From NCBI RefSeq assembly GCF_000024025.1, contig NC_013131.1, positions 6,944,001-7,008,000 of the forward strand: a DNA stretch of 64,000 nucleotides, in the 5' to 3' direction. Of this stretch, positions 33,945-42,119 are shown one piece after another. Every line of letters starts with the position of its first letter. Position 1 is the first letter of the stretch. A program made the translations under genes and the position numbers. This stretch comes from Catenulispora acidiphila DSM 44928. GTDB lineage: Bacteria > Actinomycetota > Actinomycetes > Streptomycetales > Catenulisporaceae. The notes below the pieces were generated by a model. That model had not been told where the DNA came from. It saw nothing but the letters and a program-made list of their open reading frames with translations, and ran no database searches.

Positions 33945-34670
33945 TCAGGGCACGAGCGGCGCCTTGACCACCCGCTCCCCCGCCGCGCGGTCGCCGCTCC
34001 AGGCCAGGCCCGCGGCGTCCATGCCGATCCGTCCCCAGATCATCAGCGCCAGGTCCGAGGCCGTCCCGGCGACCTCGGACACCGGCTCGCCGGGCCCGTA
34101 CTCCCAGGAGCGGCCGGCGTCGGTCGCGGTCAGGCGCAGCGCGGTCGCCGGCTCGGCCGCCAGACCGCGCTTGATCATGCGCGGGGCGAAGAGCTCGAAC
34201 ACCTCGCCGACCGCGTCGGCGGCGAAGGCGGCGTCGATCGGCTCGGCCGCGCCGCCGACGCCGGCCAGCGCGTTCTGCAAGTCCCAGCGGTGCATTCGCG
34301 TCTCGTGCGCGCGCCGACGCTGCCAGAACCCGACGGTGCGCGGCATCAGGCTGCTGAAGGTCCAGGCCTCGGTGCCGGGGTCGGCGGCGAGCGCGGTGGT
34401 GATCTGGTCGACCGTGCTCAGGTACCAGGTGTGCAGGGACGCCGGGTCGTGCGGGGCGGTGCGCTCCTGGTCGTTGCGGCCGTGGCCCTCCTGGATCGCC
34501 GTGGTGACCCACAGGTTGCCGTTGCCGAGATGGTCGGCCAGCTCATAGAGCGTCCACGGCGCGCACGAGGGGACCTGCCGGTCGAGGTCCGCCTTGGTCA
34601 GACCGGCGAGCAGCGCGCCGAAGGTGTCCAGCTCGGAGCGCAGGAGGCTGAGGAAGTCGAAATCACCCAT
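33945..34670 (-). CDS. Maleylpyruvate isomerase/DinB-family (mycothiol-dependent type) protein
   Basis: About 241 residues from ATG 34670 (a TTG at 34679 with GAGG before it is an alternative). The N-terminal DinB-like four-helix bundle has LDRQVPSCAPWTLYELADHL, a metal-site pattern completed by RRAHETRMHRWDLQNALAG with HxxxH spacing; the C-terminal MDMPI_C-like part has GLAAEPATALRLTATDAGRS and DLALMIWGRIG. Family members bind zinc or nickel and many use mycothiol. Substrate unknown. Confidence 0.85.
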   Translation of the reverse strand: MGDFDFLSLLRSELDTFGALLAGLTKADLDRQVPSCAPWTLYELADHLGNGNLWVTTAIQEGHGRNDQERTAPHDPASLHTWYLSTVDQITTALAADPGTEAWTFSSLMPRTVGFWQRRRAHETRMHRWDLQNALAGVGGAAEPIDAAFAADAVGEVFELFAPRMIKRGLAAEPATALRLTATDAGRSWEYGPGEPVSEVAGTASDLALMIWGRIGMDAAGLAWSGDRAAGERVVKAPLVP

Positions 34671-34739
34671 GGGGCGCAAGCTACCTCAGCGACGGTGTTG
34701 TCACCGGTGATTACCGCCGGTCGAGATCAGCGGTCGAGA

Positions 34740-35168
34740 TCAGTCGAGGCGCTTGAACATGTGCACGTCCTCGCCGTCGCCGGGGATGCCCAGCGTCCGG
34801 CCGGTCTCGGCGTAGCCGTGCCGCTGGTAGAACTCCGGCGCCTGGAACGTGAAGGAGGACACCGCGATCCGGTCGCAGCCGCGCCGGCGCGCCTCGGCCT
34901 CGGCGGCGAGCAGGATCTTCGAGCCCCAGCCGTCCTCGCGGGAGCCGGCCCGCACCCACAGCATGCTGATCCCGCACAGTCCGGCCCAGGTCCAGGCGGT
35001 GAGCCCGCCGACGAGCGCGCCGGCGTCGTCGCTCACCTTCACCGAGAAGACGTCCTGGTCGGCCTTCGTGGTCCCGGTCGCGGCGAAGTTGTACTCCTCC
35101 AGTCCGGCCTCGAGCGCCGCGCTCAGCTCCGGGTCGCGGCCGCCGGTGGTCAGCTGGGTCATCGTCAT
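34740..35168 (-). CDS. GNAT-family N-acetyltransferase
   Basis: 142 residues from ATG 35168, which overlaps the response regulator stop (ATGA). GNAT features: LVGGLTAWTWAGLCGISMLW, the acetyl-CoA loop RAGSREDGWGSKILLAAEAE in place of the canonical Q/RxxGxG/A, and SSFTFQAPEFYQRHGYAETG. It is the last gene of the plsC-HK-RR operon. Acceptor unknown; small GNATs of this form often modify antibiotics or amines. Confidence 0.85.
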   Translation of the reverse strand: MTMTQLTTGGRDPELSAALEAGLEEYNFAATGTTKADQDVFSVKVSDDAGALVGGLTAWTWAGLCGISMLWVRAGSREDGWGSKILLAAEAEARRRGCDRIAVSSFTFQAPEFYQRHGYAETGRTLGIPGDGEDVHMFKRLD

Positions 35169-35839
35169 TCGTCGTCCTCGTCGAGCCCTTGGGCGATGGC
35201 GTAGCGCACCAGCTCGACGCGGTTGTGCAGCTGGAGCTTGTTGAGCGTGTTCTGGACGTGGTTCTGCACGGTGCGGTGGGAGAGCACCAGGCGGTCGGCT
35301 ATCTGCTTGTACGACAGTCCCTTGGCGACCAGCCGCAGGACCTCGGTCTCGCGGTCGGTGAGGCGCGGGGTGTCGGCGGCGGTCCCGGCGCCGGCGCCCG
35401 GGGGGACCATCGCCAGCTTGCGGAACTCGCCGAGCACGAGTCCGGCCAGGCCGGGGGTGAACACCGGGTCGCCGACCGCGATGCGCTCCACGGCCGCCAG
35501 CAGTTCCTCGCGGCTGGCGGACTTCACCAGGTAGCCGATCGCGCCGGCCTTCACCGCCTGCAGCACGTCCTGCTGCTCGCCGGAGGCCGAGAGCACCAAT
35601 ACCTTGACATCCGGGTCGGCGGCGACCAGGCGGGCCGTGACCTCCGCGCCGGACAGCCGCGGCATCTGCATGTCCAGGACCACGACCTGGGGACGCGCGG
35701 CGGTTCCGCGCCGGACCGCCTCCTCGCCGTCCCCCGCCGTGGCCACCACGTCGTACCCGGCCTCGGCGAGGTCGCGGGCCACCGCGTCGCGCCACATCGG
35801 GTGGTCGTCGGCGACCATGACCCTGACCTGAGTGTTCAC
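35165..35839 (-). CDS. NarL/LuxR-family response regulator
   Basis: 224 residues. VRVMVADDHPMWRDAVARDL, phospho-Asp in PQVVVLDMQMPRLSGAEVTA, Lys in GYLVKSASREELL, and a LuxR domain LTDRETEVLRLVAKGLSYKQ with LSHRTVQNHVQNTLNKLQL. It follows the MacS-like kinase by 28 bases and overlaps the acetyltransferase gene. The helix-turn-helix is of the LiaR/MacR kind. Target genes are not visible. Confidence 0.92.
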   Translation of the reverse strand: MNTQVRVMVADDHPMWRDAVARDLAEAGYDVVATAGDGEEAVRRGTAARPQVVVLDMQMPRLSGAEVTARLVAADPDVKVLVLSASGEQQDVLQAVKAGAIGYLVKSASREELLAAVERIAVGDPVFTPGLAGLVLGEFRKLAMVPPGAGAGTAADTPRLTDRETEVLRLVAKGLSYKQIADRLVLSHRTVQNHVQNTLNKLQLHNRVELVRYAIAQGLDEDDE

Positions 35840-35867
35840 GGGCCCGACCTTATCGAGGGCGGCCCGC

Positions 35868-37373
35868 TCAGCGCACTCGCCATATGGTCTTCAGATCGCC
35901 GTGGCCGGCGCCGGACGGCGCGGGCGGACGCGGGACGCGCATCTCCACCTCCGTGCCCTGACCGGGGACGGAGACCACGTCGACGGTGCCGCCGACGTCG
36001 CGCAGCCGGCCCTGGATGGAGTGCGCGACGCCGAGGCGGCCGGCGCGGCGGGCCTCCTCCAGGCGGCCTTCGGGGATGCCGGGACCGTCGTCGCGGACCG
36101 TCACGATGACGCCGTCGCCCTCGTCCTCGACCAGGATCCAGGCGCGGGCTCCGAGGCCGTCGGCGCCCGGGCCGCCGTGCGCGCGGACGTTGTCCAGCGC
36201 GGCGGCGGCCGCTGCGGCGACCTCGCGCGCGACCGCGCTGGGCAGCGGCACCGGCGCGCCGGGACCGGCCAGCGTCACCCGGGGTCCGGCCAGCCGGCCG
36301 AGCAGCGCGCTCAGATCGAGGTCCACCGGGTCGCCGCCGGCATCGGCGCCCTCGACCTCGTGCCAGCTGTTGACCAGCGAACGCAGCGCCAACTCCTGCT
36401 CCCCGGCCATCCGGCCCAGGTCCCGGCTCGCGCCGCCGATCTCCGCGCCGCGCCGCTGGACCAGCGCCAGCACCTGCAGCACGCCGTCGTGGATGTCGCG
36501 GGCCAGGCGCTGGCGCTCGCGCGTGGCGGCCTCCAGACGCTGGGCCCGGACCAGGGTGAGCTCGGCGGTGCGGCCCAGCGCGGTGAGGTAGCCGACCGCC
36601 GCGCCGGTGAGGACCATCAGGACGGCGTTGTGGATCAGGTCCTGGCTCAGCGCGCCGCGCTCGAGCAAGTCGGCGCCGCCCATCAGCGCCGCCGCCGCGA
36701 CCCCGCCGCGCCAGCCCAGCGCGATCGCGACGGCGATCACCGGCGCCGCGGACCAGACCGTGGGCAGCGTCAGAGCGCCGGCTTCGATACGCGCGCGGGT
36801 GTCGACCAGGTCGGTGCTCAGGACGGCGGCGGCGCCGACGGCGAAGTCCGCGGCGAGGAAGGACAGCAGCGCACGCCGGGTCGTGGTGGTGCGGTGGTAG
36901 ACGATGCCGGTCCAGGCGGTCCAGACGGCCATGGTGAACAGGACGACGACCGCCGGGCCGATGTGCGCGTAGCGGTCGTAGGACGCTGCGAAGCGCGCCA
37001 CGGCGTAGAACAGCGCGAGGCTGCGGAAGAAGCCCAGGGCGCGCCACATGGCGCTGTCGACGGCCGGACGCTGCTGCGGGGACGGTTGGGGAGGCGAGTT
37101 CGGCGCGGGGCGCGGCTCCGGGACCGGCTCCAGCATCGGCTGCGGGTTCTGCGACACCGGCAGCACCGGAACCTCAGACGCCTCAGATATCTCAGCCGCC
37201 TCCGGCGCCGCCGCGACAGCCTCAATAGCTTCGGCGACCTCAGCGACCGAGACGGATTCAACGCCCTCGGCAACCGCGACGCCCTCGACCCTCTCAGCCT
37301 TCTTAGCCCCCTCAACCGCCTCGGCGGCCGGCATCGGCAAGACCGGCGACGTCGGATCCCCCGGCCCGTTCAT
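35868..37373 (-). CDS. MacS-like sensor histidine kinase with long disordered N terminus
   Basis: 501 residues. The first 105 are low-complexity with EGVAVAEGVESVSVAEVAEA-like repeats and then proline-rich. Five or six membrane helices follow (LFYAVARFAASYDRYAHIGP, VVVLFTMAVWTAWTG, VIAVAIALGWRGGVAAAALM), then the phospho-His in LARDIHDGVLQVLALVQRRG and an HATPase with VTVRDDGPGIPEGRLEEARR. This matches the MacS (DUF5931) kinases kept next to plsC in Streptomyces. It overlaps plsC by four bases. Confidence 0.9.
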   Translation of the reverse strand: MNGPGDPTSPVLPMPAAEAVEGAKKAERVEGVAVAEGVESVSVAEVAEAIEAVAAAPEAAEISEASEVPVLPVSQNPQPMLEPVPEPRPAPNSPPQPSPQQRPAVDSAMWRALGFFRSLALFYAVARFAASYDRYAHIGPAVVVLFTMAVWTAWTGIVYHRTTTTRRALLSFLAADFAVGAAAVLSTDLVDTRARIEAGALTLPTVWSAAPVIAVAIALGWRGGVAAAALMGGADLLERGALSQDLIHNAVLMVLTGAAVGYLTALGRTAELTLVRAQRLEAATRERQRLARDIHDGVLQVLALVQRRGAEIGGASRDLGRMAGEQELALRSLVNSWHEVEGADAGGDPVDLDLSALLGRLAGPRVTLAGPGAPVPLPSAVAREVAAAAAAALDNVRAHGGPGADGLGARAWILVEDEGDGVIVTVRDDGPGIPEGRLEEARRAGRLGVAHSIQGRLRDVGGTVDVVSVPGQGTEVEMRVPRPPAPSGAGHGDLKTIWRVR

Positions 37374-38224
37374 TGCCGCCGGGCGTCCTCGTCAGCCTCC
37401 TGCTGCCGCTGCTCCTCGATCGCCGCCCGGCGCTCCTCGACCGCTGCCTTCTTCGCCTCGGCGCGCTGCTCGGCGCGGTCGGCGGCCTTCTCGGCGGCGA
37501 TGATCTTCTTGGCGTCGGTGGCGTAGATGTCGGCGTACTCCTGGCCCGACAGGTCCATCAGCGCGTACATGATCTCGTCGGTGATGGAGCGCAGGATGTA
37601 GCGGTCGTCGACGGCGCCGGGGACCTCGCGGTAGCGCGAGAAGTCCAGCGGCTCGCCGAAGCGGACGCCGACCCGCTTGATCTTCGGCATGACCTGGCCG
37701 GTCGGCTGGATCTCGTACGTGCCGACCATCGCGCAGGGCACCACCGGGATGCCGGACTCCAGCGCGATGCGCGCGATGCCGGTCCGGCCCTTGTACAGGC
37801 GGCCGTCGGGCGAGCGCGTGCCTTCCGGGTACAAACCCAGCGCCTTGCCCTCGGACAGGATGCGCAGCGCGGTCTTCAGCGCCGGGTCCGCGGCCTTGCC
37901 GCTGGAGCGGTCGATCGGCACCGAGCGCACCCCGCGGAAGAACGCCGCGGTCAGCCGGCCCTTGATCCCCTTGCCGGTGAAGTAGTCGCTCTTGGCCAGG
38001 AAGTACACCGGCCGGGGAACCATCAGCGGCATGAAGAAGGAGTCGGAGAAGGACAGGTGGTTGCTGGCCAGGATGACCGGACCCTCGGCCGGGATGTGCT
38101 CCAGGCCCTTGGCCCACGGCCGGAAGAGCACCCGGAGAAGCGGCCCCAGGAAGATCACCTTGAGCAAGCCGTAGAACAACCGTCTGCCTCTCCGTAGGGC
38201 GGTATACGCGTACAGTGACTTCAT
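37370..38224 (-). CDS. plsC: 1-acyl-sn-glycerol-3-phosphate acyltransferase
   Basis: 284 residues. The acyltransferase block I NHLSFSDSFFM supplies the NHxxxxD catalytic pair, followed by FRGVRSVPIDR, LGLYPEGTRSPDGRLYKG and IPVVPCAMVGTYEIQP. The N terminus has one membrane segment (LFYGLLKVIFLGPLLRVLF). The last 50 residues are a charged Ala/Glu/Lys/Arg helix likely to form a coiled coil. It makes phosphatidic acid at the membrane. First gene of the operon with the MacS-like kinase; the ATG at 38224 is 90 bases from the divergent esterase gene. Confidence 0.92.
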   Translation of the reverse strand: MKSLYAYTALRRGRRLFYGLLKVIFLGPLLRVLFRPWAKGLEHIPAEGPVILASNHLSFSDSFFMPLMVPRPVYFLAKSDYFTGKGIKGRLTAAFFRGVRSVPIDRSSGKAADPALKTALRILSEGKALGLYPEGTRSPDGRLYKGRTGIARIALESGIPVVPCAMVGTYEIQPTGQVMPKIKRVGVRFGEPLDFSRYREVPGAVDDRYILRSITDEIMYALMDLSGQEYADIYATDAKKIIAAEKAADRAEQRAEAKKAAVEERRAAIEEQRQQEADEDARRQ

Positions 38225-38313
38225 ACCTGCAACGCACGGGGTTATCTTCGGGTTTCCGAAGCGAACACTACTGCGTGCCGCGTCGCTGTACTCCCCCCGT
38301 CCGCCGTGGAACG

Positions 38314-39120
38314 ATGGTGACCATGACCGCGCCCGTGCTCCCCGGTGCCGAACCCTTCTCGCACGACGTGCCCGCCGCGGCCGAGGCCGCCGAAGGCGCA
38401 GGTCCGGCCCGGATCGGCGTCCTGCTGTGCCACGGATTCACCGGCTCCCCGCAGTCCCTGCGGCCCTGGGCCGAGCACCTTGCCGAGGCCGGGTTCGGGG
38501 TGCGGCTGCCGCGGCTGCCCGGGCACGGGACCGACTGGCACGACATGCAGGTCACCACCTGGGACGACTGGTACGCCGAGGTGGACCGCGCCTTCCACGA
38601 GCTGCAGGCCGGCTACGACCGGGTGTTCGTCATGGGCCTGTCGATGGGCGGCACGCTCACCTTGCGCCTGGCCGAGCGGCACGGCGCCGACGTGGCCGGC
38701 ATCGTGCTGGTCAACGCCTCGGTGAAGCCGGACAAGGCGGTCATCAAGCTGGTCCCGGTACTCAAGCTCCTGGTCCCGAGCGTGGCCGGGATCGGCAACG
38801 CGATCAACAAGCAGGGTGTCAGCGAACTGGCTTACAGCCGGGTGCCGCTCAAGGCCCTGGACTCCTTCGCCGGCGGCTGGCGCACCGTGGCGGCGGACCT
38901 GCCGAAGGTCACGCAGCCCACCCTGCTGTTCCGGTCCACCGCGGACCCGGTGGTCCACCCGTCGAACAGCGCCATGATCTTGTCCCGCATCTCGGCCACC
39001 GACGTGACCGAACAGGTGCTGGAGAAGAGCTCGCACGTGGCCACCCTGGACCACGACGCCGAGCAGATCTATGCCGGAAGCGTGGAATTCGTCCGGCGGG
39101 TCGCCGGGTTGGGGAATTGA
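38314..39120 (+). CDS. Alpha/beta hydrolase, monoacylglycerol lipase / carboxylesterase type
   Basis: 268 residues from ATG 38314 (another ATG at 38323). IGVLLCHGFTGSPQSLRPWA provides the oxyanion HGFTGSP motif of Est30-like carboxylesterases, with nucleophile Ser110 in VMGLSMGGTLTL, Asp211 in STADPVVHPS and His241 in KSSHVATLDHD. RLPGHGTDWHDM and TWDDWYAEV fit thermostable monoacylglycerol lipases. Likely cytoplasmic. It is followed after one base by the next gene, so the two are an operon divergent from plsC. Confidence 0.88.
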   Translation: MVTMTAPVLPGAEPFSHDVPAAAEAAEGAGPARIGVLLCHGFTGSPQSLRPWAEHLAEAGFGVRLPRLPGHGTDWHDMQVTTWDDWYAEVDRAFHELQAGYDRVFVMGLSMGGTLTLRLAERHGADVAGIVLVNASVKPDKAVIKLVPVLKLLVPSVAGIGNAINKQGVSELAYSRVPLKALDSFAGGWRTVAADLPKVTQPTLLFRSTADPVVHPSNSAMILSRISATDVTEQVLEKSSHVATLDHDAEQIYAGSVEFVRRVAGLGN

Positions 39121-39121
39121 T

Positions 39122-39856
39122 GTGAGCACCGCCAGCGAACAACCGGGTCCCGGCTTGCCCGAGGAGCCCGTGGAGTCCATCGAGTCCGCCGACGCGCCCG
39201 CGGAGGAGGTCGCGACCGCCGCCGGCGGCGCCGCCGACCTGCCCTCGGACCTGCCGGATCGGACCGGGCTGATCGGCCGGGACGAGCCGGCCGACCGCAC
39301 CGACCGCACTGAGAGCGCCAGGAGCACCGAGAGCGCCGGGAGCACCCGCGGCGAGCCGGCGGAGCCCTCCGCCGAGGACCGCGCCGCCGAACCCGAGACC
39401 GAGGAAGAGCGCGTCGCCCGCGAGCGGGTGGAGTTCGACAAGCTGGTCGCCGCCTTCCACGGCGAGTCGGCGCCGGACCCGCAGCCGCACCGCCCCGAGA
39501 CCCCCGGCCCGCGCAAGATCGTCCGCTACCCGGTGCTGGACCCGCGCCCGGACTGGGGTCAGGAGATCCACGAGCCGACCGACGAGACCACCGCGGACCC
39601 GCTGGACTACGTCGAGCACTACGAGCAGCCGGACCCGCCGCTGCCGCAGGTCGCCGCGGCCACCCTGGCGTCGTGGACGATGCTGCTCGGCGGGGTGGCC
39701 TTCCTGGTGCTGCACACGCTGCTGAAGTGGGAGACGCCCGAGTACATGGGCTGGCTGGCGGTCATCGGCATCTTCGGCGGCGTCATTACCCTGGTGATGC
39801 GGATGAAGCCGGACCGCGACGAGTACGACGACCCGGACAACGGCGCAGTGGTCTGA
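39122..39856 (+). CDS. Hypothetical protein: acidic disordered N terminus, two C-terminal membrane helices
   Basis: 244 residues from GTG 39122, one base after the esterase stop. The first 130 are acidic and disordered, with short DRTDRTESARSTESAGSTR repeats; residues 130-175 (PRKIVRYPVLDPRPDWGQEI) look like a conserved linear motif. Then two helices: VAAATLASWTMLLGGVAFLV and MGWLAVIGIFGGVITLVMRM, with a short acidic tail. I do not recognise a function. It may anchor or regulate membrane lipid enzymes, given its neighbours plsC and the lipase; that is a guess. Confidence 0.75.
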   Translation: MSTASEQPGPGLPEEPVESIESADAPAEEVATAAGGAADLPSDLPDRTGLIGRDEPADRTDRTESARSTESAGSTRGEPAEPSAEDRAAEPETEEERVARERVEFDKLVAAFHGESAPDPQPHRPETPGPRKIVRYPVLDPRPDWGQEIHEPTDETTADPLDYVEHYEQPDPPLPQVAAATLASWTMLLGGVAFLVLHTLLKWETPEYMGWLAVIGIFGGVITLVMRMKPDRDEYDDPDNGAVV

Positions 39857-39879
39857 CCGGCGATCACCGGCTGCTCGCC

Positions 39880-40590
39880 TCACCCGATCCGCAGCACCGC
39901 GAGCACCGGCCGGTGGTCGCTGGCCAGCGCCTCGTCGGCCTTGGCGATGAGGTCCGTCGGCACGCCCGCGCGGACGACGTCGACGTCCCTGGAGACGAAC
40001 ACCGCGTCCAACCGCTGATAGGGATTCGGTCCGGTGGAGGTGAACTCGTCTCCCATCGGCGAGACCATCCACGCGTCGGCCAGCCGCTCGGTGAGGATGC
40101 CCCACTCCACACTGCCCGGGTAGCTGTTGAAGTCCCCGGCCAGGACCCGCGACGTGGTCTGGTTGCGCTCGGCGAACCCGTCGAGATGCCCCAGCACCTC
40201 CCCGGCCTGGTGGACGCGCTGTTCCAGATTCATGCTCAGGTGCGTGGAGGCGACGGTGAACCGGCTGGCGCCGATCCGCAGCGCGGCGAGCGCCATACCC
40301 CGCAGGTGGTAACCCCGCTTGTGCTCCAGGTAGAGCACCTCCGCGGCGTCCACCTCGACGTTCGGCCCGGCCAGCAACAGGTTGCCCGAGGCGTTGGCGC
40401 CGCCGGCGACCACGCTGAGCCCGAACGACGCCGCCATCGTCCGCGCGGCACGCTGCCAGCCGAAGAAGCGGGGCGACTCCTGGACGCACACCACATCCGG
40501 CGCACAAGAGCGCACAACGCGTGCCAGGGCTGCGCGGTCGTCTCTTAAGGACCGCACGTTATAAGTGAGTATCCGTACTGTCTCCTCCAT
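39880..40590 (-). CDS. Endonuclease/exonuclease/phosphatase-family protein
   Basis: 236 residues from ATG 40590 (METTV-like start MEETVRILTYNVRSLRDD). The EEP fold signatures are VRILTYNVRSL, DVVCVQESPRFFGW with the metal-binding Glu, FTVASTHLSMNL, VLAGDFNSYPGS with the DxN pair, RLDAVFVS and EALASDHRPVLAVL with the final SDH. Such Mg-dependent enzymes cut DNA or phosphodiesters, including lipid and sugar phosphates. No signal peptide. The start codon lies in one arm of a 17-bp inverted repeat, and no good ribosome site is seen outside it. Confidence 0.88.
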   Translation of the reverse strand: MEETVRILTYNVRSLRDDRAALARVVRSCAPDVVCVQESPRFFGWQRAARTMAASFGLSVVAGGANASGNLLLAGPNVEVDAAEVLYLEHKRGYHLRGMALAALRIGASRFTVASTHLSMNLEQRVHQAGEVLGHLDGFAERNQTTSRVLAGDFNSYPGSVEWGILTERLADAWMVSPMGDEFTSTGPNPYQRLDAVFVSRDVDVVRAGVPTDLIAKADEALASDHRPVLAVLRIG

Positions 40591-40626
40591 AGCGATCACC
40601 ACGTTAAGCGGTGATCGCTATGGAGG
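40584..40626 (-). repeat. 17-bp perfect inverted repeat over the EEP gene start
   Basis: Arms CCTCCATAGCGATCACC (40584-40600) and its exact complement at 40610-40626 flank a 9-base loop, between the glk stop and the EEP coding sequence. The EEP ATG (40590-40588) lies inside the downstream arm. No T-run follows. It may terminate glk transcription, hide the EEP start in RNA, or be a protein binding site. Confidence 0.85.
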
Positions 40627-40634
40627 GAAAGTGG

Positions 40635-41573
40635 TCAGACCCGAGCGAGGTCCGCGGCGCCGATCAGCCCGGCGTCCGGGCCCAGCGTCGCGGTCAGGAT
40701 CTGCGCGTAGGGACGGTGCCCCTTGCCGGCGAGCTTGCGCCGGTAGGCCTCGGCGGCCGGGGCGCGCAGCAGGTCGCCGGCCTCGGAGACGCCGCCGGCC
40801 AGCACGAAGGCGCTGGGGTCCAGCAGCGCGGCGATGTCCGACATGCCCTGGCCCAGCCAGTCGGCGATCTCGTTGAACGCCGCGAGAGCGATCGTGTCCC
40901 CGCCCCGGGCGGCCTCGGTGACGTGCGCACCCTGGATGCCCTCGACGGTGCCGTCGCCGAGCGCGAGCAGCTCCTTGGCCCGGCCCGGCGCCGCGGCGGC
41001 GCGCTCGCGGGCGGCGCGCACCAGGGCGTTGCCGGAGGCGTACTGCTCGAAGCAGCCGCGGTTGCCGCAGCCGCAGGGCCGGCCGTCCGGGACGACGCGG
41101 TAGTGGCCGGGCTCGCCGCCGATGCCGAAGCGCCCGCGGTACAGCGAGCCGCCCAAAATCAGGCCGCCGCCGATGCCGGTGCCGACGGTTATCACCACGA
41201 CGTCGTCGTGGCCGGCCGCGGCGCCGAACTTGGCCTCGCCCCAGGCCGCGGCGTTGGCGTCGTTCTCCACGACCACCGGCAGGCCGATGCGCTCCTCGAT
41301 GCGGTTCTTCAGGGGCTCGTTGACCCAGGACACGTTCGGGGCGAACAGCACGGTGGCCCGGTCGGCGTCGATGAAGCCGGCCGCGCCCAGGCCCACGGCA
41401 CCGATCTCGTGGTCCGCGCGGACCTTGCGCACCGCCTCGGCGATGGCGTCGGCAGTCTGGTCGGAGTTCTCCGGAGTGGAGACCTTGACCGAGTCGAGGA
41501 TCTTCCCCTTCTCGTCGACCACGCCGGCCAGGATCTTCGTGCCGCCGATGTCTACGCCGATGGTGAGAGTCAT
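40635..41573 (-). CDS. glk: ROK-family glucokinase
   Basis: 312 residues. ATP-binding motif IGVDIGGTKILAGVVD, catalytic END in VVVENDANAAAWGEAKFG, GTGIGGGLILGGSLYRG, the ROK zinc-site region GEPGHYRVVPDGRPCGCGNR (Cys-x-Cys-xxxx-Cys with GCFEQYASG), and LLDPSAFVLAGGVSEAGDLL. It phosphorylates glucose and in Streptomyces-type bacteria also mediates carbon catabolite repression. The ATG shares a base with the stop of the preceding DUF5304-like gene (TAATG). Confidence 0.95.
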   Translation of the reverse strand: MTLTIGVDIGGTKILAGVVDEKGKILDSVKVSTPENSDQTADAIAEAVRKVRADHEIGAVGLGAAGFIDADRATVLFAPNVSWVNEPLKNRIEERIGLPVVVENDANAAAWGEAKFGAAAGHDDVVVITVGTGIGGGLILGGSLYRGRFGIGGEPGHYRVVPDGRPCGCGNRGCFEQYASGNALVRAARERAAAAPGRAKELLALGDGTVEGIQGAHVTEAARGGDTIALAAFNEIADWLGQGMSDIAALLDPSAFVLAGGVSEAGDLLRAPAAEAYRRKLAGKGHRPYAQILTATLGPDAGLIGAADLARV

Positions 41574-42106
41574 TAGTCCCTGTTCTTCTGTTCGGACGGA
41601 TCGATCCGGTCCACCCGTTCGACGGTGATCTGCTCCTGCTGTCCTGCTTTGTCCCCGCCCGCACCGGAGTCCCGCCAGGACTGCTCGGAGCCGCGCACCG
41701 CCGACCGGACGGCCGCCGCGACCTCGCGGCCGGCGGCGCCGAGGTGGCGCGCCACCTCAGGGTACGACTGGACCGCCGGGGCCACGACGCGCGCCTCGAG
41801 GGCCGACCAGAGTTTGCGCGCCTCGTCGGCGAGCGTCCCGAGATCCTCGCGCACGCCGGTCGGCCCTGTCGAGCCGGGACCGGGCGGTGTCCGCTCCTCG
41901 GAAGCCTGCGCGGCGCGTCCGGTGCCGCCGGCGTCCGCGGTGCCCGCTTCGGGACCCTTGTCGCCCTGAACTGCGCTCTCGCCGCCTTCGGCGCCCTCAT
42001 TGCCACCCGCGCCACCCGCGCCGGGGGCGGCGGCGGCGCTGTCGGCGCCGGCCGCGTGCGGCGGGATGTCCTCGAAGGGGATGTCGTTTTCCTGGCTATC
42101 GCTCAC
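41573..42106 (-). CDS. DUF5304-like acidic protein
   Basis: 177 residues from GTG 42106, which has GGGAG seven bases upstream; an ATG at 42148 is open but would overlap the ATPase gene. Residues 1-85 are Ala/Gly/Glu-rich and disordered. Residues 90-150 (EDLGTLADEARKLWSALEAR, YPEVARHLGAAGREVAAAVR) form an amphipathic helical pair like the small proteins found beside glk in Streptomyces. The C terminus (QQEQITVERVDRIDP) looks conserved. Function unknown; it is translationally coupled to glk. Confidence 0.75.
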   Translation of the reverse strand: MSDSQENDIPFEDIPPHAAGADSAAAAPGAGGAGGNEGAEGGESAVQGDKGPEAGTADAGGTGRAAQASEERTPPGPGSTGPTGVREDLGTLADEARKLWSALEARVVAPAVQSYPEVARHLGAAGREVAAAVRSAVRGSEQSWRDSGAGGDKAGQQEQITVERVDRIDPSEQKNRD

Positions 42107-42119
42107 GGCCGTGCTCCCG

